A stretch of 64,000 nucleotides of DNA from CAZENU01 sp965222125 (GTDB lineage: Bacteria > Chloroflexota > Dehalococcoidia > Lucifugimonadales > CAZENU01), in NCBI GenBank assembly GCA_965222125.1, contig CBDCTC010000002.1, forward strand, positions 248,001 to 312,000, read 5' to 3'. Shown piece after piece: positions 33,621 through 41,853 of this stretch (position 1 is the first letter of the stretch; the number at the start of each line of letters is the position of its first letter). A model generated the notes under the pieces. The model had not been told where the DNA came from. It saw nothing but the letters and a program-made list of their open reading frames with translations, and did not search any database. A program made the position numbers and the translations under genes.

Positions 33621-33648
33621 GGCAGCCGTGATGCGCGGCTGCCAACTT
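33616..33648. promoter_or_regulatory. 12-bp palindrome overlapping the -10 box
   Basis: AAGTTGGCAGCC and GGCTGCCAACTT are perfect inverted repeats with a nine-base spacer, covering the -10 box and the expected transcription start. No T-run follows, so it reads more like an operator or a 5' stabilising stem than a terminator. Confidence 0.55.
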
Positions 33649-33670
33649 GCTGCGTACCTTGGAGGTCCAT

Positions 33671-34003
33671 TTGCCGCGATACGATTACCTCTGCCCGAAC
33701 TGCCGGAATGAGTTCGAGGTCCGCCAGAGCTTCGCCTCCGAGCCAATCGCTACGTGCGAAAGCTGCCAGGGGACGGCCCGGCGCGTCATCCATTCGGTGC
33801 CCGTCGTCTTCAAGGGCAGCGGGTTCTACGTAAACGACTACGGCAAGGGCAGGGGCTCCACGTCCTCCAGCGCCGATTCGAAGGCGTCCAAGGAGTCGAG
33901 TTCCGACTCGGACGGCAACGGGAGCGCCAAGGCCAAGAGCGAGTCGAAGGTCGAGTCGAAAGTCGAATCCAAGGCCGGATCGGGCAAGGACGAAAGCTCG
34001 TAG
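33671..34003 (+). CDS. FmdB-family zinc-ribbon protein
   Basis: A 110-residue protein with the FmdB zinc ribbon PRYDYLCPNCRNEFEV: ligands C8, C11, C29 and C32. The C-terminal half is Ser/Lys/Glu-rich with repeated SKVES units and is probably disordered. The family is widespread and was named from a formamidase regulator, but its general function is unknown. The TTG at 33671 follows GGAGG by five bases. It is followed after three bases by dtd, so the two are co-transcribed. Confidence 0.85.
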   Translation: MPRYDYLCPNCRNEFEVRQSFASEPIATCESCQGTARRVIHSVPVVFKGSGFYVNDYGKGRGSTSSSADSKASKESSSDSDGNGSAKAKSESKVESKVESKAGSGKDESS

Positions 34004-34006
34004 ACG

Positions 34007-34471
34007 TTGCGGGCGCTGGTCCAACGGGTCGCCAGGGCGTCCGTGACCGTCGGCGACGAGGTCGTCGGGAGCATCGGCCCGGGCCTGGTCGTTCTGGTGG
34101 GCATATCCCGGGAAGACGGCCCTGAAGAGGCCGAGTACGTAGTCGGCAAGACGGTCAACCTCCGCATCTTCAACGACGAGGCCGGGCGCTTCAACCTGTC
34201 GGCACTCGACACCGGCGCCGAGCTCCTCGTCGTCAGCCAGTTCACCCTCTACGGCGACACGCGCAGGGGGCGCCGGCCCAGCTTCGTCGACGCGGCGCCG
34301 CCTGAAGAGGCGGAAGCGCTGTTCGCCCACGCCGTCTCGCTGTTCTCACAGTCCGGCCTGGCCGTGGCGACCGGGCGCTTCCAGACCCACATGACCGTGT
34401 CGATCGAGAACGACGGGCCGGTGACCATCATGCTCGACTCCGCCGACAAAGAACGCCCGCGAAGATCGTAA
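34007..34471 (+). CDS. dtd: D-aminoacyl-tRNA deacylase
   Basis: Dtd removes D-amino acids and glycine wrongly attached to tRNA. The 154-residue protein has SQFTLYGD at 77-84 (active-site Ser-Gln-x-Thr) and a C-terminal NDGPVT at 135-140, where most homologues read N-x-G-P-V-T; both motifs form the cross-subunit pocket. The start is TTG at 34007, three bases after the FmdB stop, and the sequence begins directly with the family N-terminus RALVQRV. Confidence 0.93.
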   Translation: MRALVQRVARASVTVGDEVVGSIGPGLVVLVGISREDGPEEAEYVVGKTVNLRIFNDEAGRFNLSALDTGAELLVVSQFTLYGDTRRGRRPSFVDAAPPEEAEALFAHAVSLFSQSGLAVATGRFQTHMTVSIENDGPVTIMLDSADKERPRRS

Positions 34472-34542
34472 GCCGGATAGGCGGGGCTGCGGGAACTGGT
34501 GCGGCGGTCGGGCCGCAAGTCGGCCTCGGCCGGCGCAGGCTA

Positions 34543-35850
34543 TCACCGCGACCAGAAGGCGAGAGTGCCCCTGGCGATCACGTTCGTGGACGGGAACGAA
34601 CGCGCCGCGACCACGACAATGCGGTCGATGTTCTCCTGGCCCGTGGAGGCGAGCACCGCGCCGCCGCCCACCTTGCCGGCGAACACCAGCGAGCGAGAGT
34701 CCGGCGACCATATCCGGTGGGACCCCGCGAACTGGTCGAAGAACTGGAGCACCGTGACCTGGTCGGCCGACGGGGTGAAGTCGATCACCGTCGACTCCAC
34801 GCCGGTGGCCACGTCCAACACCTTCCAGCGCAGCATGTCGAATTCCCCGGGAAGCAGCGTGACGTATGCGATCTTGGTGCTGTCCGGCGACCAGAAGAAC
34901 GCCACGACGGCGTCTTCGATCGCAGCCTCCAGCTCGGTCCCGCTCTCCGAATACAGGGCGATGCGCTCGTAGACCAACAGGCGGAGCGGCCGGTATGCGA
35001 TGACGCGGTCAGGGTTTGTGACCGCGAGCATCTCACCGTTGGGAGACCATCTGAACACGGCGTCCTCGGGCACCCGGTCGACGAACACGGTCTGGGCCGC
35101 GCCGACCTCGCCGACGTAGAGGGACAGCCCGTCCGACCGGTCGCCGGTCGCGTAGGTCATCAGGGCCGTGCCGGGTCTCCACGTCGGCACCTTGTACCCC
35201 ATTATCCCGGACTCCAGGTCGAGGCGGCTGAGGTCGCCGTCGGCCGCGCCGAGCAGGAAGTGGTCGGCATTGAAGTGGATGAGCAGGTGCTCGGAATCTG
35301 GAGACCAGTCCATGAATACCGGTACGCCGTCCATGGCGGTCCGGGGTGGCTCTCCTACAGCGCGGTCGTACAGGTAGAGTCTGAGATCGCTGGCGGTGCC
35401 GGCGAGAAACGCCAATCGACTGCTGTCCGGCGCCCAGTAGACGTAGTGGGGAGCGGCGGCCGCGACGAAGGCATCGCCTGGCTGTCCCACGTGAATCCGC
35501 GCAAGCTCGCCGGTCGATAGATCGCGGTCGAACAGCGTCGGTCGCTGCTGCCCGTCCGAGCCGCCCGCGAGGCCGGAGAAGACCAGATTCCGGCCGTCGG
35601 GCGACCATGCCGGCCACGAGTAGACGCCGGTGCGCGGGCTGATGATCTGCTCGCCCGAGCCGTCCGGACTGACGGTTCGCACCTGCCCGTCGAGGCCCAC
35701 GTAAGCTATTCGACCGGGCCCGGACTCCGCGCTCGGCCTCTCTTCGAACTGGCTGCGCACCCCGTCGTCGCCGGTCCCGAAGAGCCCGCAAGCCGCCGCG
35801 GAGACGACCAACAGCCCAACCGCGGCCGCCAGCGGCAATCGTCTAGTCAA
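34543..35850 (-). CDS. PD40/WD40-like beta-propeller lipoprotein
   Basis: A 435-residue lipoprotein with lipobox AAAC and lipidated C21. The mature part carries TolB/PD40-type blade motifs: YSWPAWSPDGRNLVFSG, VYWAPDSSRLAFLAG, VFMDWSPDSEHLLIHF, FRWSPNGEMLAV, FFWSPDSTKIAYV and HRIWSPDSRSLVFAG, enough for a six- to seven-bladed propeller. It is anchored to the outer membrane face or cell surface and should bind a protein or glycan; no partner is evident. The TTG start at 35850 overlaps the nadC stop by eight bases. Confidence 0.85.
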   Translation of the reverse strand: MTRRLPLAAAVGLLVVSAAACGLFGTGDDGVRSQFEERPSAESGPGRIAYVGLDGQVRTVSPDGSGEQIISPRTGVYSWPAWSPDGRNLVFSGLAGGSDGQQRPTLFDRDLSTGELARIHVGQPGDAFVAAAAPHYVYWAPDSSRLAFLAGTASDLRLYLYDRAVGEPPRTAMDGVPVFMDWSPDSEHLLIHFNADHFLLGAADGDLSRLDLESGIMGYKVPTWRPGTALMTYATGDRSDGLSLYVGEVGAAQTVFVDRVPEDAVFRWSPNGEMLAVTNPDRVIAYRPLRLLVYERIALYSESGTELEAAIEDAVVAFFWSPDSTKIAYVTLLPGEFDMLRWKVLDVATGVESTVIDFTPSADQVTVLQFFDQFAGSHRIWSPDSRSLVFAGKVGGGAVLASTGQENIDRIVVVAARSFPSTNVIARGTLAFWSR

Positions 35851-36700
35851 CTGCGACCAGCTCCAGGCTGAAGTCGAGCGCGCGGGACGAGTGCGTCAGC
35901 GCACCGACGGATATCAGGTCGACCCCCGTCGCCGCGAACTCCTTCACGTTGTGCAGCCCAATCCCGCCGGACGCCTCGGTCATCGCCTTTCCGCGGCACA
36001 TCTCCACGACGTGGCGCATCTCCTCCAGCGACATGTTGTCCAGAAGCAGTATATCGGCCCCGGCCTCCAGCGCCTCCAGCGCCTGCTCGGGAGTCTCCAC
36101 CTCGATTTCGATCCTTAGAGAGTGAGGCGCGTTGGCCCTGGCGAGGTGAACGATCTGTCCGAACCCTACGCCGCGCCGGATCAGCGCCTCTATATGGTTG
36201 TCCTTGATCAACACGCCGTCCCCGAGATTGTGGCGGTGGTTCGTGCCGCCGCCTGCGGCAACGGCATACTTCTCCAGCGTGCGGAGCCCGGGAGTCGTCT
36301 TCCGCGTGTCGAGCACACGGGCGCGCTGCTCCCCGACCTCGCGCACGTACCGGCCGGTCTCGGTGGCGATGCCGCTCAGCCGCTGCAGGAAGTTGACCGC
36401 GGTACGCTCCGCGGTGAGGATCGAGGCGACCGGGCCGGCGACTTCCAGCACGAACGTCTCCGCTTCGAGGCCCGCCCCGTCTCGCTCCAGTGCGTCGGCG
36501 CTGAGACTCGGATCGACGCGCTGGAAGACGGCCGCCGCCACGTCGACACCCGCCAGGATACCCGGCTCCCTGGCCATGACGACTGCCCTGCCCGTCAGCG
36601 CGAGGGGTATCAGCGCGCGCGTCGTCACGTCGTTTCCCGCGAGGTCCTCCTCGAGGGCGCGGTCGACCAGGGCTTGGATTTCAGGCGTGCGGGCGTTCAT
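35843..36700 (-). CDS. nadC: Nicotinate-nucleotide pyrophosphorylase (quinolinate phosphoribosyltransferase)
   Basis: NadC joins quinolinate to PRPP with loss of CO2 to give nicotinate mononucleotide. The 285-residue protein has LQRLSGIATETGRYV, the DTRKTTPGLRTLEKYA motif that binds quinolinate and PRPP, GGGTNHRHNLGDGVLIKDNH and the C-terminal SVGALTHSSRALDFSL. It sits 83 bases after nadA, its pathway partner; nadB (L-aspartate oxidase) is not in the window. The ATG at 36700 has no strong ribosome site. Confidence 0.95.
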   Translation of the reverse strand: MNARTPEIQALVDRALEEDLAGNDVTTRALIPLALTGRAVVMAREPGILAGVDVAAAVFQRVDPSLSADALERDGAGLEAETFVLEVAGPVASILTAERTAVNFLQRLSGIATETGRYVREVGEQRARVLDTRKTTPGLRTLEKYAVAAGGGTNHRHNLGDGVLIKDNHIEALIRRGVGFGQIVHLARANAPHSLRIEIEVETPEQALEALEAGADILLLDNMSLEEMRHVVEMCRGKAMTEASGGIGLHNVKEFAATGVDLISVGALTHSSRALDFSLELVAVD

Positions 36701-36783
36701 GGCGGGGAACCGGCTACCCTCCTTAGACTCTGCCGCGCGGCTGCGGCCGGACAACCCGAGCGGGCCGCATCGGCCCGCGGGCT

Positions 36784-37992
36784 CTATACGACGGCCAGCA
36801 TCCTGTCGAGAGCCACCCGAGCCTCTTCTCTCGTCCGGTCGTCGACCGTAATCCGGTTCACCAGTACACCCTCGGCGAGTCCTTCCAGCACCCAGGCGAG
36901 GTAGGCCGGATGGATGCGGTACATGGTGGAGCAGGGACAGACCACGGAGTCGAGGCAGAAGACGGTCTTGTCCGGGTTCTCTCTCGCCAGGCGGTTGACC
37001 AGGCTGATCTCGGTGCCGACGGCCCAGACCGTGCCTGAGGGAGCGTTGCTTACCGCATTGATGATGAACTCGGTCGAGCCGTAGGAGTCGGCGGCCTGCA
37101 CCGTCTCCATGAAGCACTCGGGGTGTACGACGACGTTGACGTCCGGGTACTTCGCGCGCGCCTGCTCGATCTGCGCGACAGTGAACCGGGTGTGTACCGA
37201 GCAGTGGCCCTGCCACAGGATGACCTTGGCTTGCCTTAGCGCATCCGCCGTGTGGCCTCCCAACGGTTTGAACGGGTTCCACACCAGCATGTCGTCTAGC
37301 GCTACCCCGAGCTTGAGAGCCGTGTTGCGGCCCAGGTGCTGGTCGGGCAGGAACAGCACGCGCTCGCCCCGCTCGAACGCCCACCTGAAGGTGGCCGGCG
37401 CGTTCGACGAAGTGCATACGATGCCACCGTTCCTGCCGCAGAGCGCCTTGATGGCGGCGGTCGAGTTCATGTACGTGATCGGAACGACTCCGCCGAAGTC
37501 GCCCACCGTCTCCTGCAGGTCGTCCCAGCAGTCCAGGACGTCGTCGATGTGCGCCATGTCCGCCATCGAGCAGCCAGCGGAGAGGTTCGGCAGCACGACC
37601 ATCTGATCCGGAGAGCTGAGCACGTCCGCTGTCTCGGCCATGAAGTGAACGCCGCAGAAGACGATGAACTCGACATCCCGTTGCGAAGCCGCGTACTGCG
37701 ACAGCTTGAAGGAGTCGCCGCGGAGGTCGGCGAATTTGATGATCTCGTCGCGCTGGTAGTGGTGGCCCAGTATCACCAGCCGGTCGGAGAGCTGCGCCCT
37801 CGCCACCGCGATCCGCACATCCAACTCTTCCTGCTTCGCCTTCAGGTACGAGATCGGCAGCTTCTGCCAGCGCACTCCGACATCGAACTCCTCGGCCAGA
37901 GTCTTGGAGGCCAGCGATTCGTCCGTACGGCAAAACGCGGACTGCTCCAACTCCGTAATCGGTACAGTCGGCACCCTAAGCTGAGTCGCCAT
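36784..37992 (-). CDS. nadA: Quinolinate synthase A
   Basis: NadA condenses iminoaspartate and dihydroxyacetone phosphate to quinolinate with a [4Fe-4S] cluster. The 402-residue protein has LGHHYQRDEIIKFAD, FCGVHFMAETADVL (cluster cysteine C113), PNLSAGCSMADMA, VVHPECF and LDSVVCPCSTMYRIHPAYL; the expected cluster cysteines lie in FCGVHF, HPEC and near the VVCPC segment. AGGAGGGGAGAG precedes the ATG. Length is above the 350 of many homologues, with an N-terminal extension of about 50 residues, as in some Gram-positive-type NadA. Confidence 0.95.
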   Translation of the reverse strand: MATQLRVPTVPITELEQSAFCRTDESLASKTLAEEFDVGVRWQKLPISYLKAKQEELDVRIAVARAQLSDRLVILGHHYQRDEIIKFADLRGDSFKLSQYAASQRDVEFIVFCGVHFMAETADVLSSPDQMVVLPNLSAGCSMADMAHIDDVLDCWDDLQETVGDFGGVVPITYMNSTAAIKALCGRNGGIVCTSSNAPATFRWAFERGERVLFLPDQHLGRNTALKLGVALDDMLVWNPFKPLGGHTADALRQAKVILWQGHCSVHTRFTVAQIEQARAKYPDVNVVVHPECFMETVQAADSYGSTEFIINAVSNAPSGTVWAVGTEISLVNRLARENPDKTVFCLDSVVCPCSTMYRIHPAYLAWVLEGLAEGVLVNRITVDDRTREEARVALDRMLAVV

Positions 37993-38007
37993 CTCTCCCC
38001 TCCTACC

Positions 38008-39294
38008 CTACGCTGCGGTCACCGCGCATCCGCCAAGAGACCACGGGCCGGTGCGGTCGATCTTGACGGCAAGTACCTCGCCGGTCCGGTCGCCGGCGCC
38101 TTCAACGTACACGAGCTTGTCGTTCCGATTGCGTCCCCTGGCTCGACCGTCACTCGTCCCCTCGACAAGCACGTCTGTCGTCCGTCCGGAAAGCAGCGCG
38201 TTGATCTCGGTCTGGATGTCCGCCTGGAGGTTGTCGATCGCCTTCAGTCGCGCCTTCTTGTCCTGCGCGGGCACGTCGTCCGGCAGCCTCCGGGCGGCGA
38301 TCGTACCCTCCCGGGCCGAATAGGCCGCGGAGTGCACCTTGTCGAACCGGATGTCGCGCACCATGTCGATCGTGCGCTGGAACTGGGCATCCGTCTCGCC
38401 GCAGAACCCGACGATCAGGTCCGTGCTGAGCGAGACCGCGGGAATCCGATCGCGTATGCGGTCGACGAGAACGCGGTACTCTTCGTTGGTGTAGCCGCGC
38501 CTCATTTCGCGCAGCACCTCATCGTCGCCGGCCTGGAAAGGAAGGTTGACGTGCTCACAGACCTTCTCGCACTCGGCGACGGCGTCCAGAATGCCGTCGC
38601 TCATGTCGTTCGGATGCGACGTCAGAAAGCGGACGCGCTCGATACCGTCGACTTTGTCCACCGCCCGGAGCAGAATTCCGAGGTCCTGCTCGCCGGGTAG
38701 GTCGTGGCCGTAGGAGTCGACGTTCTGGCCCAGCAGCGTGACTTCCCGCACGCCGCGCTCGACGATCATCGTGACCTCGCGAACGACGTCTTCGACCGTG
38801 CGGCTCACCTCCCGGCCGCGGCGGTACGGGATGATGCAGAAGGAGCAGAACTTGTCGCAGCCATGGACAATGGGGACATAGGCCGTTACGGCAGGCCGGG
38901 CCGTAAGCTGGGCCAGGCAGCCTTCAGGATCGATTCCCATGCGCTCGGCGAGCAGGTCGATCAGCGGCTCGTACTGCTGGGGGCGCATGAAGACATTCAC
39001 GTGGGGAAAGCGCGTCTCCAGCGGCGCGGTCTTGGGGCCCACCATGCAGCCCATCAGCGCGATGATCTTGTCCGGGTTCTCTCGGCGGGCGTGTTTGAGG
39101 CTGCCGAGCATCCCTACCACTCGGTCCTCGGCGCTCTGGCGAACGACGCAACTGTTCAGGACGACCACGTCGGCATCCTCGGCGGAGGCGTCGGACCGCA
39201 GTCCGATCCTGTCAAGGGCGCCTTCGAGCCTCTCGGAGTCGGCCTTGTTCATCTGGCAGCCGACCGTCCAGACGTGATATGTGTGGATGTCCAA
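38008..39294 (-). CDS. miaB: tRNA-2-methylthio-N6-dimethylallyladenosine synthase
   Basis: MiaB adds a methylthio group to i6A37 of tRNAs by radical SAM chemistry. From the TTG at 39294, the 428 residues include the auxiliary-cluster cysteines C13 (VWTVGCQMN), C49 and C83, the radical SAM motif HGCDKFCSFC with C146, C150 and C153, and a C-terminal TRAM domain. The frame stays open upstream, but that part runs through the tRNA-Ser gene, so the TTG just before the conserved YHVWTVGCQMN was chosen. Its product could modify tRNAs reading U-initial codons, so not the adjacent tRNA-Ser(GCT). Confidence 0.92.
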   Translation of the reverse strand: MDIHTYHVWTVGCQMNKADSERLEGALDRIGLRSDASAEDADVVVLNSCVVRQSAEDRVVGMLGSLKHARRENPDKIIALMGCMVGPKTAPLETRFPHVNVFMRPQQYEPLIDLLAERMGIDPEGCLAQLTARPAVTAYVPIVHGCDKFCSFCIIPYRRGREVSRTVEDVVREVTMIVERGVREVTLLGQNVDSYGHDLPGEQDLGILLRAVDKVDGIERVRFLTSHPNDMSDGILDAVAECEKVCEHVNLPFQAGDDEVLREMRRGYTNEEYRVLVDRIRDRIPAVSLSTDLIVGFCGETDAQFQRTIDMVRDIRFDKVHSAAYSAREGTIAARRLPDDVPAQDKKARLKAIDNLQADIQTEINALLSGRTTDVLVEGTSDGRARGRNRNDKLVYVEGAGDRTGEVLAVKIDRTGPWSLGGCAVTAA

Positions 39295-39326
39295 GGATGG
39301 TCTCGTTGAGAAGTCGCGTTGAGAGA

Positions 39327-39418
39327 TGGCGGAGGGAATGGGATTCGAACCCATGAGGGGGATCACTCCCCCCAAGCGCTTAGCAGGCGCCCGCACTAGG
39401 CCTCTATGCGATCCCTCC
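39327..39418 (-). tRNA. tRNA-Ser (anticodon GCT)
   Basis: The minus strand folds as a class II tRNA: acceptor GGAGGGA pairs with TCCCTCC, the anticodon loop CTGCTAA gives anticodon GCT (codons AGC/AGU), a long variable arm GGGGGGAGTGATCCCCC-like, and a T-arm with GGTTCGAATCC. The discriminator is G, as for serine tRNAs, and the 3' CCA is encoded (39327-39329). Confidence 0.95.
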
Positions 39419-39429
39419 CAGCTACGTTG

Positions 39430-39458
39430 AATATATCAAAAATATGCACATCGCGCAA
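39430..39458 (-). promoter_or_regulatory. Promoter of tRNA-Ser
   Basis: On the minus strand, TTGCGC (39453-39458), a 17-base spacer and TATATT (39430-39435) end 11 bases before the mature tRNA start. The surrounding 39419-39705 is clearly more AT-rich than the genes around it and holds no coding region. Confidence 0.5.
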
Positions 39459-39705
39459 GCCGATGTTTGTGAATTTCGACACTATTCCCGATGATAAGCC
39501 GATCTCCGACTTAATGTCCGCTTACAGTGGCCTTTTGCGCCATTCGCGGTTTTTGCCAAGGACGATGCCAGCGCTAATTCGATAATTTTTTCACAAGAAC
39601 CGTAATTCAATCGCTTCAAACTTTCTTAACACTCGACCGCTAACCTGTCGTCCATACCAGAGACGGGGCCTGCTACAAGCGCCCAACACGAAAGGAGAAT
39701 TGAGC

Positions 39706-40266
39706 ATGAAGAAACGATTGATCGTCGCAGCCATCGCCTTCGGCCTGATCGCCGCCGGGATAGTGGGTGGGACCATACTCGCCGACGACGACGGAGAGAA
39801 CGGCAATAAGGGGGCCGGCCTGGTCGCGCGCGTCGCCGAGATACTGGGACTCGAGGAGGAGACTGTCCAGGACGCCTTCGACCAGGCGCGGGGAGAGATT
39901 CGTGACGAGGCTATCGAGAACTGGCTCGCCGGCGCCGTCGAAAAGGGCGTCTTGACTCAAGAGCAGGCCGACGCGCTCCAGGAGTGGTACGACGCCAGGC
40001 CCGAAGACCTGCCTCGCCTATTCTGTCGCGGATTCGGATCCTGGAGCGAGGAGAAGCTCGCCTCGGCCGTGGAGAAGGGCGTCCTGACTCAAGAGCAGGC
40101 CGACGCGCTCAGCGAGTGGTACGACGCCAGGCCCGAAGACCTGCCCGACGGCTTCGGAATCGGCAAGAAGTTCGGACACAAGGGCCGAGGGTTCTTCCGC
40201 GGCGGACACCACAATTTCGAGAAGAAGTCCACGTCAGAGGAATCCGAGACCGACACGTCGATCTAG
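39706..40266 (+). CDS. Small secreted protein with two 27-residue repeats
   Basis: A 186-residue exported protein. Residues 1-26 form a signal peptide (KKRLIVAAIAFGLIAAG). The N-terminal mature part, LVARVAEILGLEEETVQDAFDQA, and two near-identical 27-residue repeats at about 77-103 and 121-147 (AVEKGVLTQEQADAL followed by EWYDARPEDLP) resemble the helical DUF2680-like proteins of Gram-positive-type bacteria. The C-terminus is Gly/His/Lys-rich with GGHHN and may bind metal. AAAGGAG precedes the ATG. It sits in an AT-rich gap between tRNA-Ser and a PIN-domain gene. Function unknown. Confidence 0.78.
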   Translation: MKKRLIVAAIAFGLIAAGIVGGTILADDDGENGNKGAGLVARVAEILGLEEETVQDAFDQARGEIRDEAIENWLAGAVEKGVLTQEQADALQEWYDARPEDLPRLFCRGFGSWSEEKLASAVEKGVLTQEQADALSEWYDARPEDLPDGFGIGKKFGHKGRGFFRGGHHNFEKKSTSEESETDTSI

Positions 40267-40402
40267 CCATCCCCCCGGGGCCGACCGAAGTCGTACGTCG
40301 GCCCAACCCCAACCCGATCGCCGTCCGGTGGGGCGCCGGACGGCGATTCGGCGTCTGAGGTCTCGCCTGACCTGTCCTGGCCAACGGACCGGAAACCCCG
40401 GC

Positions 40403-40864
40403 TCATCGACCGGGTCCGGCATCGAGGGGGTTGATCGCCTGGAGTCCTTCGAATTCCGCAGCCTCGCAGAGACGACCGTCGGCACATACGAACGTCGGGG
40501 CCGACGGCACGCCGCGGCGGACGGTCAAACAGCCGGCGAGCTGCAGGGCGTCGTACGCCCTGAGCGCGTGCGTGTCGAGCAATCGGGAAGCCTCCTCGAT
40601 CACGGCCGAGCTCGAGGGCTGTACGAGGTACAACGTCGACGCATCCTGGTGGACCTGTTGCAGGATCCGATTGGCGTCCGGTCCCGAGATGTCTCCATCT
40701 CGCTCTCGCCTGCGGACCGCCGACCGGCACTCGAGCAGGGTGATGTCCAGTATGACCATCCTGTCGCCGCGGAGCTCCTCCACCAGATTCAGGGTCTCCG
40801 CTGTCCCAACCTCTTCGACGTAGAGTTTGATAAGCGCGCTCGTGTCGAAGTACAAATTGGGCAT
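40403..40864 (-). CDS. PIN-domain protein, VapC-like toxin
   Basis: A 153-residue PIN-domain protein. It opens NLYFDTSALIKLYVEEVG with D7, and the other acidic positions fit E45 (LLECRSAVR), D105 (RAYDALQLAG) and D129 (FVCADGRLCEAA). Together these form a complete metal-binding ribonuclease site. Its start lies nine bases after the stop of the 223-residue upstream gene, so the two form a pair like an antitoxin-toxin operon. Distinct in sequence from the vapC at 23756. Confidence 0.85.
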   Translation of the reverse strand: MPNLYFDTSALIKLYVEEVGTAETLNLVEELRGDRMVILDITLLECRSAVRRRERDGDISGPDANRILQQVHQDASTLYLVQPSSSAVIEEASRLLDTHALRAYDALQLAGCLTVRRGVPSAPTFVCADGRLCEAAEFEGLQAINPLDAGPGR

Positions 40865-40873
40865 CGGCTATCG

Positions 40874-41545
40874 TCAGCGTCTGTCGCTCAGGACGGTGTC
40901 GGAGATCGAGCCCCCTTGTATGCGTATCGGCTTGAACCCGGTGATCTGCCCTGGGACTTCCGACTGGAATCTCGGATGCCTCCGGTTGACTCTTATTGCG
41001 GTGACCGGGTGCAGAGGCTGACTTGGGTTGGGGACCTGACTGGTCAAGACCAGGCGCTGGCTCGTCGCATGCCGCAACAGGGAACCGCTGGTCCTCGGGT
41101 CGCGGGCCCAGTCGTGGCCGGACTGCGGCAGGAACTGGTCCCGAAACCACTTCAGGCCGACGAAGGGACGCATCTCTTCGGCCTTCTCGATCTGGTCGAC
41201 GAGCTGACTCGTAGCCTCGTCGAAATCAAACTCGGCGGACAACCCATCCGTAGGGGGGTCGGCAGACTCCCCTACATCATCTTCGCTACGGGGACCCTCG
41301 AACGGTACGAAGCTGATCACGACTTCGCACCTGTCCGGATCGAAATAGCTTGCGGCTGCGTCTTCACGAACCTTCCTCTTGCTGTCCATTCTGCGGATGC
41401 TCACCTGCAGGTCATGGTCAGTCGTAGGCAGACGTCTCAGCCCCTCAAGTTCGGGCGGGAGCGGCAGACTGTGCAGGCTGGCCAAGCTCTCTTCTATGTC
41501 CTCTTGTACGTCTCTAATGGTCGAACCCTTCGTGCGTTGTCTCAT
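40874..41545 (-). CDS. Unknown protein paired with the PIN toxin, candidate antitoxin
   Basis: A 223-residue soluble, acidic protein with no family I can name. The middle (SAEFDFDEATSQLVDQIEKAEEMRPFVGLKWFRDQFLP) is helical in character; the end, FKPIRIQGGSISDTVLSDRR, resembles short C-terminal tails (F-x-P-I-x-I-x-G) seen in small proteins next to PIN-domain genes. It is longer than usual antitoxins. AGAGGAG lies 12 bases before the ATG within an AT-rich leader (41546-41600). The antitoxin role is inferred from order and spacing only. Confidence 0.5.
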   Translation of the reverse strand: MRQRTKGSTIRDVQEDIEESLASLHSLPLPPELEGLRRLPTTDHDLQVSIRRMDSKRKVREDAAASYFDPDRCEVVISFVPFEGPRSEDDVGESADPPTDGLSAEFDFDEATSQLVDQIEKAEEMRPFVGLKWFRDQFLPQSGHDWARDPRTSGSLLRHATSQRLVLTSQVPNPSQPLHPVTAIRVNRRHPRFQSEVPGQITGFKPIRIQGGSISDTVLSDRR

Positions 41546-41853
41546 AGTATTCTATATCTCCTCTAGATATTTAGTAGATAACACCATCCTATGACCACCG
41601 CCCGGTTTTGTCAATAGCCTTTAGCCTCCCAAATCCCCCACCTCCGTCATTCCCGACAGGGTGCGCCACTATGACACCGGAAGCAGTACGCAACGCCGGC
41701 CGGCCCAATCAGGTGGGGAATCTAGGATCTGGCCTTCCATGCCGCCGGCCAAAAGAGGGCCTCGTTGGCACCGGTTCCGGCGCAGGCTATGATGTCGGCG
41801 AGCCGACGGAGCGACCGACTACAAAGGAAAGACGACGCGCTCAGGGGGACGGA
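41546..41853. other. Intergenic gap with repeat debris
   Basis: Left part is AT-rich and should hold the promoter of the 223-residue gene. The middle holds a degenerate REP start (CCGTCATTCCCGAC, near 41645) and the second copy of the 19-base dispersed sequence. No gene is visible. Confidence 0.6.
41711..41729. repeat. Dispersed 19-base sequence, copy 2
   Basis: aggtggggaatctaggatc matches 3721-3739 at 18 of 19 positions. Both copies lie in gene-free gaps with REP-like palindromes nearby. Confidence 0.6.

Noticed and set aside
39295..39396. Longer N-terminus for MiaB
   Set aside because: The extension runs through the tRNA-Ser gene; the TTG at 39294 sits right before the conserved start.
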